A DNA stretch of 64,000 bases from Hypomyces perniciosus (Eukaryota > Ascomycota > Sordariomycetes > Hypocreales > Hypocreaceae). The notes under the pieces are model-generated. The model saw only the letters and a program-made list of their open reading frames with translations, searched no databases and was not told the origin of the DNA. The position numbers and the translations under genes were made by a program. Location of the stretch: contig SPDT01000002.1 in assembly GCA_008477525.1 (NCBI GenBank), positions 1,488,001-1,552,000 of the forward strand, written 5' to 3'. The stretch's first letter is position 1. Every line of letters starts with the position of its first letter. Positions 38,279 to 49,579 of the stretch are shown piece after piece.

Positions 38279-39429
38279 CCGTGGGGTGGTTTATTGTTGG
38301 GGTCTGTCTGAGATTATCTTCAGACCCTTGGATTTGTTGACGAGGGATGCGTTGGTGAAGAGACAACATACTCCGTAGTGCTAGTGCTATTCCTACCATG
38401 TACGAAGTATTATGAGCCGACTCTCTTAGAGAAACATGCCTGTCTGCTTGGAGGGACGCGAAGCGAGAAACAAGGCTAAGGCGGTAGTAATAGGTGACAT
38501 GTTATGTTTGTTATGTTGTCTTATGCTAGCCACGAAGTACTACATTATGTCGTACTACACGCGTTTGGACCTCAATGCACAAGAGAGATCAGGCTTGCTC
38601 TTGCGAAGCGTCTTCATGTGCATTCGCGAGGCGCCCTTATGCTCACCGATCGGACAGCCACATGCAGGCAACATGCAAGCCGCTGTTTTTGGTTGATCAG
38701 CTGCGCAAATGGCATCTGCACGAGTGTCTCCATCGCCTACATCGATTGATTGATGCTCAATATTATCTGCACGACTCGTACGAGTGAAAGAGTGCCCAAC
38801 AAGGACATGGTATTTCGGGTCTATCCTAGTACTAGTAGTAGCTATTACAATGTTGTTATCCTATGTGCCTTGTTTCCCTGACTTGACCCGCAGAGCCTCC
38901 ATCCAGGGAGTTCTGGCATACCGAAGTGGCCTGTGTGTGGTTGATGAGAATGCTGTGTAGCCGTGTGTGTTGTCACTCGTATGCGCCTCTAGCGCTGTCA
39001 CATATCATGAACTGAGAGGAAAGTGCCATAAACATAGAAAATAATAATAGCCAATGATATACAAAAAAAGGGGGAGGGAGGGGGATATCGTAGTGTGTAG
39101 TAGTAGTATGCTTGTTACCGCTTTTCAACTCCGTGTTATCCACCGTTAATACGGCCATTAGACCCATGACACCATGACAAATCCGTGCTCGAAAACCACC
39201 AGAAAGGACAATTCAAGGAAAAGAACATGTTTGTGGATCAGTTTCTCATGTGAAAATGCATTCAACTCCGTACAAATGTGAGGTATAAGTAAACAATGAA
39301 CAAAAGAAAATGAAAGGGAAAAAAAAACCAGAATAAATGGCCGTCATCGTAAAGTAGACATTAAGGGTGAAAAGGGCGGGGTCTAGTGACGCTTTGTGCC
39401 CCCTGCACGATAGGATTCCCAGCAGTTGA

Positions 39430-41664
39430 TTACTCTTCAGCAGCGGTGGCAAGGGCTTCATCAGCGGTGGCTCGGGTATCTTCTTCTTGTGTAGGTTCAT
39501 CCTGGGACTCGGGTTGCTTCTCCTCAGGCCACCTTGGTGGGGCGATCCTCGAGTAGGTCTGGCCAGTCTCTTCCTCCAGCTCCTTGCAAAGAATCTCGAT
39601 GGCGAGCACCCATCGAGGGTGCAGTCTTGCCTGACGGGTATCAAATACCTCGTTGATCTGGGTCTCCTCCTGGGAAAACTGGGCGGCCACCTTATCGAGT
39701 TCAACCTGTCGCTTGTCGAAAAGCTTCTCGAATTCCATCTCTTGTCGTTCGAGAAGCTCCTCCATCTGCTTGGCTTGGCGGTCTCTCATGACGTTGATCC
39801 TGGCCTGATGCATACGATCCATGCCATCTCGCAGGTTGTATTGCTGGCCCAGCTCCCTCAGATCCCGCTCTGTGACTACCCGCTTATGATCCGCTGAAGT
39901 GGGGTTTCGACCCAGGCCATCGGCGCAGTAAGCCTCCATGTGCTTGAGTCGAAAGCGGACGCTTCGTTCGCTCTGTTCCAGTGACGACCGTAGATCCATC
40001 TCAGCAGCAATTTGCCGGTCCTCCAGTTGCGAAACGCTTTTCTCGTGTCTCTCTTTCATCTTCTCCTCTTGGAGTGCGTACTTTTCCATGATTGCCGACT
40101 TTTGTATTGAGTGGCGCGTTTCTAAATCTCCCTTGGCTTGTGACTTGTATTCGAGGAATCGGCTTAGTTCGTCTTGCTGCTCCTTTCCGAGTCGCTGGAT
40201 AGCCGAATTGGCTCTTGATCGCTTCTCGGTATCGGATGTTGCTGTCTCCGCTTGTGCCTCGCGCTCCTCCTCTTCTAGCCGCCGTCTTTCCAACTCCTCC
40301 TCGAAGTTGCAGATATTGGGACAGCCTGTTGTCGGATCCCAGAGACTTCCACACATTGAACAAAACTGCGCCTTGCATTTGCATGTCATGTGGGCAGACT
40401 CGTTTCCAATCTCAACAAGGTTCCGGCATTTGTAGCACCTCTTCCAGCTCGACCTATCGCGCAGCTTTTTCATGGCTGCCAATTCCCAATCTCGTGGACA
40501 GTCTTCGCCAATAGGATGGGCGGTCTCCTTGCACATGACACACAAGCGGCCGTGGCACTTGAGGCACGTGGCATCGAACGGGTGCTTAGGGTCAAGTATA
40601 TCTTGAGGGGGGACAAATTCACCACAGGCATGGTCGGGACAGAAGATGCGCTCCTCCCATGGAGTGCTAAACTTGAGGACAGCTAGTAAGAATGTCTCCT
40701 GGTCATCTTGGCCAAGAACAGCCCTCACGGTGGGGGTTGGAATGGCCTGGGAACAGCATCGTGGCGGCATCCTGGATTCATGGGCGGCAGCCTGGCTGAT
40801 GATGCCCTTTAAGCATTTGCCGCAGTGGGTGTGGCCACATGGAAGGTTGTGGAGCGGGCCAGACTTCTCAAAACCATCCCGGCACGTAATGCATAAGCTG
40901 GAAAATGAAACAGATTGTTAGCATGCAAACCCTTGCATTCATATATAATGAGACACGTCATTGAGGGGTGGGACAAACGGTATAGGGTCTTGATGATGAG
41001 ATGACTTCTTCCGCCATCGTATTCGGCTCCTGAAGCCACTGGTGAGGCTCTTCTTGGTGCTAACACTAAAGACACTCTGTGCAGAGCCGTCGCTGGCAGG
41101 AGGCGCGCTAAGAAATTTGGGCTGGTCCGGATTGTTATCGACAGAAGTGAGGTAGCGCTCATATTGGGAGAAGTTCAAGCTCGTGGTTGAGTCTCGCCTC
41201 TCGCCAAGTTCGGACAGATCCAGAGTGAGACTCGGAGGGCCGAAGATGGATGAGTGCGGCGTGAGAACGGTGCTGGCAGATCCGTTTGAAGTCGTAGAAA
41301 ACGTTCGGCCCTGGTATGTCGTCAAGCTCGAATATGAAAAGGCGCTGGAGGCATGTCTCTTGCTCGCCACAGACGGGAGAGTCGCGACAATGCCGAGGCC
41401 ATTCGCCCTGGCGACAAGCTCATTGTCGGCTTGAGCCTCAGACTTGTCTACCGGCAGACGCAGCACCTGGACAAAATACTCGGGATCGTTAAGCTCGGGC
41501 AGTGCGAAGGCCTCTTCCTCGGGCGTCACAAAAGTGGTGGGCGACAGAGGCGTCGTCGGCGATATAGGGACCGCGTGCAATTCCATTGCTGCTGCTGTGG
41601 TGAACATGGTATAGCCGCTGCTGAAGAGTCGAGATGGTTGACGACGGGTGTCTGGAGGAGGCAT
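39430..41664 (-). CDS. RBR-type RING/IBR protein with altered RING2 catalytic site
   Basis: Predicted 717 aa in two exons, 41664-40979 and 40897-39430. The 81 nt intron has a GCTAAC branch point and CCAG acceptor; its donor GTTTGT is unusual but is the only in-phase choice found. Residues 1-225 are Ser/Thr-rich. RING1 runs from about 231 (CITCRDGFEKSGPLHNLPCG, HTHC), the IBR from about 315-362 (CPDHAC, CLKC, CVMC), and RING2 from 383 (CYKCRNLVEIGNESAHMTCK). RBR ubiquitin ligases use a RING2 cysteine two residues before the conserved His; here that residue is Ser396 (ESAHM). A long charged coiled coil (about 425-640) follows, and the tail is acidic. The fold points to ubiquitin transfer; the missing cysteine questions HECT-like activity. 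The frame is open upstream to 41799; the start at 41664 is a choice. Confidence 0.82.
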
Positions 41665-44600
41665 GTAGGTAGATGGCGTACGAGTACTCGTAGGATCGTG
41701 CAACAGCAAACAGCTAGGGCCTCTTTTCCAGGACACGGACGATGGGACCGCGACCATATATGTAGTACTCCGTAGTATGTATCTATATATGAGCAACAAT
41801 ACGGAGTGAGATGACCGGGATACGGCTAACGAGGTGGGCGAGAAGAGGACAGGGCTGGCAAGCTAGAGAGAGAGACAGGCGACTCAGATCCAGTTCGCGA
41901 TATAAGTGGGGGAGCTCTGGCTTGTAATGCCCAGCTGTCAGTGGGCCGCGGATGTCTCTAGAGGGTTAGACAAGGGTCCTCGGGAAAAAAGAGACAAGGG
42001 TCTGGCCTGGAGGAGAAAAGGGAAAAATGAAAATAAAATAAAATAAAAACGGGGACGCGGGATGAGGAAAGGCCAACAACAACAAGGGGCAAAAAGCACT
42101 GATGAGACGGACAGCCCAGAGAGACAAGACAGACAAGACAGGAGAGACAGACAGGGTGGCAACCAACAAACGGCCTAAACCAGAGACGTATGTATTATCT
42201 AGAAAGTACTTTGTATGAAGCAAGAAGTACCGTACGGAATATACTACACGTCTGTAAGCTGTATGTTGTAGGTATGTATGTGTGTGTGCTGATTATCCAA
42301 GATAAGCAGAGCAATGGTTTTGTTGGCGCTACAAAAAAAAAAAAAAAAAATAGCATCTGCAGATGCGATAATATGATGGAGATTAATTGCCTTAGATGGA
42401 CGACTTGCTGATGAAACGTACCAGTGACGCCTTTCCTCATTCCAGCTACTCCGGCCTCTGTACTCATACCGCTGCGATACTCGGTAATACTGTCAGGTCT
42501 GGCACTGAATCTGCGGGCTGCGGCCGTCGGCAGAGGTACCGGCACATAGACTGCTTAGTGCTGGGTACATGCATTAGCGGTCAATCTGTGCGTAGGAAGT
42601 ACTACGTACCGAGGATTGAGCAGAGGCAGGTCCGCACCCGACAATGCCTCACTGGGCTTGCTTGGCCCTTGGATCTTGATTCATGAATCCAACAACAGAC
42701 ACAGCAGACACAGCAGACACAGCATGCATTCTCTCGCATCAATTAAACAATGCCTACGACATGCAGATGCCGTCCAGAAGCCGCGGATATCTGTGCCGTG
42801 TCATTCTGACCTTCACATTACTAGCACTCGAACTACTGCTCATTATTACTACTACTCCGTATTACTATTGCCATATCCAAACTGAAATGCCAGCCCGGAC
42901 ACTCGAGAGAAACCGACGGCTCCCCCATAAAGGCCTTGCTGACCGTTACCAACCCGTCCAAGTGGACCTCGTTGATCGGTCTGGTGCAACTTGGCGCCTC
43001 TCTGCCACCCCGGCTCGCTCCATCGACAAGTTGACGAGATCGTCATAACGATATGTCCGCCAAAGGGCCCCGGTATTATCGAGGGCCTACGGAGTACCAG
43101 CAGCCTGCATGCAAGTCAGGCAGCTAATTGGTGCCGTTCTGCCCTGCATACCATTTGTCACCACAATCCACCGATGCTACGCCGCTATCCCCGGGTCATC
43201 CCACAAATAGGCACCCCCGAGAATCACATTCATCACTCCCATCATATTGCCTGACTATCGGCTGATGCTCTTTTGGCCATTGCACAGCACAATCTCGATG
43301 CGGATATACGGACGGAGTACGGAGTACGTACTTCGCACATACTACATTACGGTACCCAGGACCCAGGGACCAAGGGACCAAAAGTCCCCAAATTTAAATC
43401 TCAATGCCTAGCCGAGAGACTCGGTTCGAGCGGATCAGGGTGGTCGAGCCAACTAATGCCTCAAGAGAGAGATATACATACATACATACTCGTAGAGAGG
43501 GGAGAAAGCAACAAGCAAACCGAACCAAACCAACAGCATCAAATCGAGGAGATACTGCATGCTTGTACTCGTACTACTCCGTACTCGGTACATCAAGCAC
43601 GGACGTCGTCAATGGCGCTGGCGATGGCACTGGCATTGGCATTGGAGACACCCGAGCTGGCACTCTGAGACCGAGGAACGGGCTGAAGTAACGTGTCTCT
43701 CTCATCAGCATCCCCATCTTCCCTTCTTTTTTTCCCACTCTGATAGACACTCCTCTTCGCTCGCCCTTCGTGCCAACGCGTTCGTGGAGAGACCCCATTA
43801 CATCCCTCTCCTCTCCCTAAATAGGACATAATCATCCTCCCCTCCCCTGTTCTGCCTCCCTTCGTCATTGGTGGATTTCGGCAAATTGCAGGCCTCTTTT
43901 AGGTAGTCTTCGTCAACATTACTACTTCGTGCACATACTACGAGTAATGCCAAACAGACGCTGGAGGGCTTGGAAAAGGCGCCGTCATGACAGGGTCCCC
44001 TGTTCTATCACGGACGGAGACCTATTAATTTACTACTACGGAGTACTCGTACGGTAGTCGGACTACGACAATCAACACCTAACAGAGCATCCGCCTAACC
44101 AGGATCCTCCGGCTATCATTAGTGCACAGGTTGGGTTGGGTTGCGTCACATCACGCACGGATGGGCGGGTGAGGAACCGAGATGATCACCAGCCTGGTCG
44201 ATCCTGCGCCCTCGGCCCTCCACTGCCAGAGCCCAGTCGATTGCTGATCTTAGCCGTGACCCGACCCATCGGCGATTTTGCTTTGCCCTGGATGAGGCGT
44301 ACCTCGATATGGATTAACACCAAAAATGTGGCAGATTTGTGCACACCGTAATCCGACAGACTCAAGAGACTGGCCAATCTACTTCGAGGACGAAGATTAC
44401 GAGTACACAAATAGGTGCTTCAGTGAGATACCCGCTCCCGTGAACCAAACCAAACGGCATTGTGGCTGCACCAACATCGGAGTTGCTGCAGTCCGGTGTC
44501 ACTTTGCTGCGAGCCTTGTTTCCCCCATCGCCAAGACGCCCCAAGCCCTCCAAATCCCTGCTTACAAACGCTCTACGGAGTAAATGAGCGACCAGTCCCG

Positions 44601-47600
44601 GCAATTCGGGTAGTCAATGGTATTAGGATGGTGAACTTCTTTGACTATTAACCTACAGACTAAGTACCGCTTCCTCCACGGTTGGTGACCCCTTCTGGGC
44701 AGAAGAGACAAGCAGTGTTCTCTTCTCATATCCAAATACTACTACTAGTACTCATCCGTATTACTAGTATGTGCACACAGGATCCGACTTATTACCTGTT
44801 GGCTTGTACGGTCTGGCGGTGTGCTGCTCTCTCTACGAGTAGAGTACAGCGAAGGACGACGCGCTGCGCAACATCGCCATCAAGATCACCAGACCGCATC
44901 CCTGGACCACTCCATATCTATCATACCTTATGCGGCATTGTCAGTTACTACAACAATAGGCACCTTGACACGCGTATCCACTATCCACATCGAGATTTTC
45001 TTGTACTACGACTAGTACTCGTACTCTCCTCCGTATCGTGAACAGATTTGGGAGAGCGGAAAAATCGGATCGCGTAGTTGTGCAGGGCAAGGCCATCCAT
45101 CGACTCCAAGACGCAATGATCATGAAAGGGCCCAAGCCTGGTTGTACGGAGTACAATAAGCTCATTTTGTGCTGCGTACAACAAAGCCAACGGCCTCCTA
45201 GGCTGACGAGTGTTATTGACCAGGTTGTTCGAGAATAGTAAGGCCACATCAGCCCCATCACAAGCCCCAAGCGCTTGAGTCTCAATCCTGGTTGCCTAAT
45301 AATAATACCTACTTCGTACTTCGTACATACGAAGTAATGCCTGCCGGCATGAGTAGTACATACCTACTACTCGGCCGACTTTTTGATCCACATTCGGGGA
45401 ATTTTTTTGTTAAACAAATCTCTGGCAGTCCAGGTTAGGCAACCAACCTCCGATACTACTTACTGCTGTCGCCTTGAAGTCTGGCTGCCGTGAAACAGAC
45501 ATTGCACTACTACGATGTGCCGCCTATCAATTTGTCGCCCTGCTTCGGAAGCTTAACCTCGCAAGGGTCTACTCCGTACTGATGTTTTACTTCTAAGCGC
45601 TGCAGCCAAAAGAGGTACCGGAATTACCGTCTGCACCAACTCTAATTTCCAACTTGTCAAGTATAGTTCACTCGGAATCAACACTACCCGGAAACGATCA
45701 CTACTCCTGTGGGAATGGTGACGAGAGACTAGAACAGCTTATGACAAGTGAAGGCACATTGATGACAAAAACGGATTGCTACGCTAACACTGGTACGCTG
45801 GGACAGTTAATATTAGGTCCAGTAGGTTTAGGTAGGGAGGGCATTGAGCGAGTGGGAGCAGGTTCATCGAACGCCGATCAACCCGGCAGCTTGGGAGACT
45901 GACGGAGTAAAGGGTAAAGGCACCCTGAGACCAGGCTAACTAGAAGCAGACGCATGTAACCGGCACTCACACAGTCGGAATGTGAGCAAGCCACCATCGC
46001 GAACCACCTAAATCTTGCGGATTGATAGCTCCGAAGGGGGGGGGGGGGTTTCACCACAAGCCAGCCCGACTCCCTCTTTCTTTGACAAACCCATGACGTT
46101 TTGATTCACGATGGCGTTTTTCGTGATTCCTACTTGCAGCAGGTCTCACGACGAGCCTCTTGTGAGGGAGCCGCTAAAAATCCAAGGATCTTTGAGATTT
46201 GAGATACTACTACAATTGCAAGGAGCCGTCAGCCCTTTGAAACAAGACCTGTCCGCACAGGTAGCTGTCATTCTCTAGGCGACACGGAATGCGTACCATT
46301 ACTACTCCGTAGTAGTGTTGAGGAAAGCCGTTGGCTTCTCCTCTCGCCGCTTAACCAGGGCATTGCTTTTTATTTGGGGTCCAAGCCTCCAAAAGCCTCC
46401 ATGTCTCCAATGCAATGTTTAACAGTACGGAGTACGGAGTACCATTACCAAGATTGAGGGATAGTGCAGTAAAACCTGCATACATATGCGTCACAAGTCC
46501 GGCTCCCTCGCATAATCCCGAATTATTTTGGGAAAAAGCAATGCATAAACACTGCTGATCTGTTTCTCTTCACTTCTCTTTCGGTCCATTTGCTTTAGCT
46601 TCAAGGACGTATCGCTACTTGTAGCAAAGGACAAAGCAGACGAAGCAGACTTTCCTAACGAAACGATTTCGCGTCACGGATCCGTGATTTAGCTAGCATT
46701 AGCTATTAGTCCACCAAGGATGCAAGAAATCTGGAGGCGAAACTAGCCCCCACTTGAAGATCCGCGCAGAGGCTAATGCGCTGAGCCCTGTCAGGAGATG
46801 ATTTGGAATCGACCCTGGAATCAACCCTGGCCTCGGTGGTCTCATCATCAGGTACGGGTACTGGCGCAACAATAGTCATTTGCTCGACCAGGACTTTCGC
46901 CCGGTTGGTAGGTAGGCACGGGCCGATATCGTCTGCAGAGGTTCGTTCTGTATGTATGTAGCCAGCGTTTGGGCTAATAGCATTTGGATCATGCGAGGAG
47001 GACCGTATTTGGCCATCTCATGCTCACAATTACTGATCCTAGGGTTTCGCTAGCTACGAGTACGACATCAGACGCACGATCCGGATCTTCATGAGCACCT
47101 CTGCTGGTAGTATTCATCAAAGAGGATCTAGGGGCCCGAACGGAAGACCCCTGGTGTTATTACTTGTGCATTAGGTACTACCTAGTACTACTTAGTGCCT
47201 ATGTTCTAGTTCTACTAGTGCTAGTAGTGCTCGCATGAACGGGATTATACATGGGCTCTGCTCTTTGAGGATCTTCACGGACCGCACCGCCGCATTGCGT
47301 CACTATCCGACAACCTCATGAGGCTCTACCAAGTATAGGCACGCATAACTGAGGATTTGCGGTAGCGCCGTCTTTCCTTTTTATCGTATCGATTTTCATA
47401 ATAGAGATTAAAGATTTGGTATAATAGGCGAATTCATCTTCAAGGATTCATCAATGGGTCAGCAGGTACGTACCAGAGCTCATCTTCATCTTATGCTGAA
47501 GACCTTTACCGGTTCTGTTCCACCAACATCTCCGAGAATGTGCAGCAGCCGGGATATCGGAATCAGAAAATACGGATTCGTGTCTTGGTTGTTCACGCAT

Positions 47601-48556
47601 TCGAGTCCGTCTCGTGTGATATCATTCCGCCTCAGCTGGGGCTGATGGGCTGCACAATCGCAGCAGCATCACTCTGCCCCTTTTCACGTCACCCCTTGGA
47701 AAGGGTAGCGAGTAAAAGTAAGTCATGGGCACCCGCCACCTCCATTCGTTGTAGAAAGTCCAGCATGTCTCAGCTTGTGATGAGATATATTTCTGTTCTC
47801 GCGATGTGATTCGAGTTCCGTTCCCTTGGGTTGTCTTCTCTGCTGGACTGAGTCAATGCTACCAAATCGAGTCTCCGGCGCGATTGATGCTGAATCCGTC
47901 GCTCGAGGAACTGCCATCTCACACACCGGTCAGGACCCCCCAACGGTTAGCTGAAAAATGAAGTGTTGATAATCACAATCCGCATGGGCCAAAGTACTAC
48001 CCGCACTCGCTTTGGCATCAGCCTAAGGATGAGGTGGTGTGAAACTCGACGCCGCTCAGCTCGAAGGGCTGATTAAACAACGATCGTCCTCAAGGGAGTG
48101 GGTGCAGGCACAGTGGCTTGCATTTGACAAGACGGAACGGCAATGTCAAATCAAGCCAGCCAGCCGCCTTCACTCAGCGCCATCGATCCTATCAACACTT
48201 TGATGTGAGGATACCTAGCTGGAGCCTTGGATGAACGGCCTGAGATTTTCTAAAGCACTGCTAGTGGCTAGTGGTTGAGTAATCCCTAAATTGATATGTC
48301 ATCTCTGTTGTTGTTTCAATCCTCGTGTACAACTAAGTTCATTCGCCCTAAACTGCCTTCAGGACAGCATCTTGTATTCACAATCAGTACCCCTGCATAA
48401 ATATTTTTCTGATAAAAGTGTATTGGATGTTAAATACATGAAAGGAAAGAAAGATACCCAGGGGCATAAATTGCCGGTTGATGTTGAACGGAATTTGACT
48501 AAAGTTCGACTGCCATAATTGATTCCAATATTCCAATCAGACTTCAAGCCAACCAT
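41665..48556. other. 6.9 kb gene-free region of ordinary base composition
   Basis: No supportable gene on either strand. Open frames are short and overlap in all phases. The stretch is rich in TACGGAGTA/TACGAAGTA motifs (near 41765, 43309-43336, 44038, 45150, 45310-45336, 46310, 46426-46442). Simple repeats include an A run at 42330-42349, ACAGACACAGC units at 42694-42723 and a G run at 46037-46048. It separates the conserved gene block from the repeat-rich end of the window. Confidence 0.5.
42694..42723. repeat. Tandem CAGACACAG repeat
   Basis: Three 9 bp units in non-coding DNA. Confidence 0.7.
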
Positions 48557-49579
48557 CTAAAGTGGTGGCGGATTGAACGTTCCCTGAACACCGTTCAAAA
48601 TGAACGTCATAATGGGGCTGTTATCTTCATTAACAATATGATACACGGCCCCAGCCCACCCGTAATCGCACAGGTTTTGCAGGCAATTCGCCATCAAATG
48701 TCCTATATCACTATAGCTGTCGGGACCAAGGGTCTGGAATACATGCATCCAATTGTGGTTCGTCGCGATATCCTCCAGCTGCGCAGCGACTGCAATGGTA
48801 CTAACCGTTGAACCGGAGGGCTGCGCAAGACCCTGCCTGAGTATACCCGTTCCGGCATTTGATGTGGCATCGTCGAGCATAACCACGATCAGATGTGGAA
48901 AGCTGTGAGTGATTGCGTAGGTTATTGGTCGTAGGTCCTGTATCAAAATTGAGGCACCAAGATATAGGTTCACGAAGTGACCGTTGATCTTCACTGTCTT
49001 GAGCAACTGCCCAAATGGGTTATCGCGAGTTTTGAGATCGCGAGCGTGTTGCCTTTTGCCATCGTCTCCTGTCTCAGTCGTAGACTTCGATAAGCCGAAA
49101 TCTCCAGGAAGAGGAAGAGGAAGTTTCTCTACCGGGGCGGAGTCCTCCCACTGGAAGATACTGTTTTTGGTAAAATCGAGATCCAAATTCGTACTATTAT
49201 CATCGTCTCGCTTCCACCCTGCGTGGCCCTGGATATTGGCATTCAGTCAATTGTTGTCGTAATAGAACCACCCATTTTGGCAACGGGACCCAATTTCGTC
49301 AAAAGAAGTGAGTAGGGTTTTTGCTGCCACTGTGTATCCACTCGATGACTTGATTGAGACGCGGTATCTTCCATATGTATAAGTTGTGATGTAGTTCGGG
49401 ACAGCAACCCAGGATCCATGGTTAACATAGGATAACGAGGTAATGAGTGTGGTAAAAGCGACCGTGCAGTCTTCGTGGAACTTGACGCCGCTATCTGACC
49501 AACATCCATAATGGGTGGTGGCACTGGCGGTTGGCAAAACCGAAACTGCCAAGGCAGAGGCGAAAGCTTTCCAATTCAT
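48557..49579 (-). pseudogene. Secreted protein gene with an in-frame TGA
   Basis: One continuous minus-strand frame of 340 codons from ATG 49579 to stop 48557, broken only by a TGA at 49247-49249. The first part has a signal peptide (MNWKAFASALAVSVLPTASA) and a Cys/Trp-containing region starting THYGCWSDSGVKFHEDC. The second part continues in the same frame after the TGA with LNANIQGHAGWKRDDDN, and ends with QLEDIATNHNWMHVF and LQNLCDYGWAGAVYHI. I do not recognise the family. Coding-like composition on both sides of the stop argues for a recent nonsense change or readthrough. An intron removing it would need a poor donor: GTTGCC with acceptor CGCAG restores frame and spans the TGA, but removes coding-like sequence. 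The TGA is followed by CTG, which resembles the readthrough context UGA-CUA without matching it. Confidence 0.6.

Larger units (their letters stand above)
36616..39429. other. Intergenic between RPS28 promoter and RBR gene
   Basis: 2.8 kb without a supportable gene. It contains the RPS28 promoter on the left and the 3' flank of the RBR gene on the right. Dense TACTCCGTA/TACTTCGTA clusters lie at 36869-36904 and 37015-37034, with further single copies near 37490, 38370 and 38400. A minus-strand 106-codon frame at 38079-38399 is made partly by a poly(G)/poly(T) run and is not accepted. Confidence 0.5.

Noticed and set aside
38079..38399. Minus-strand 106-codon frame
   Set aside because: Crosses the T9-G19 homopolymer, giving an artificial Pro/Lys run.
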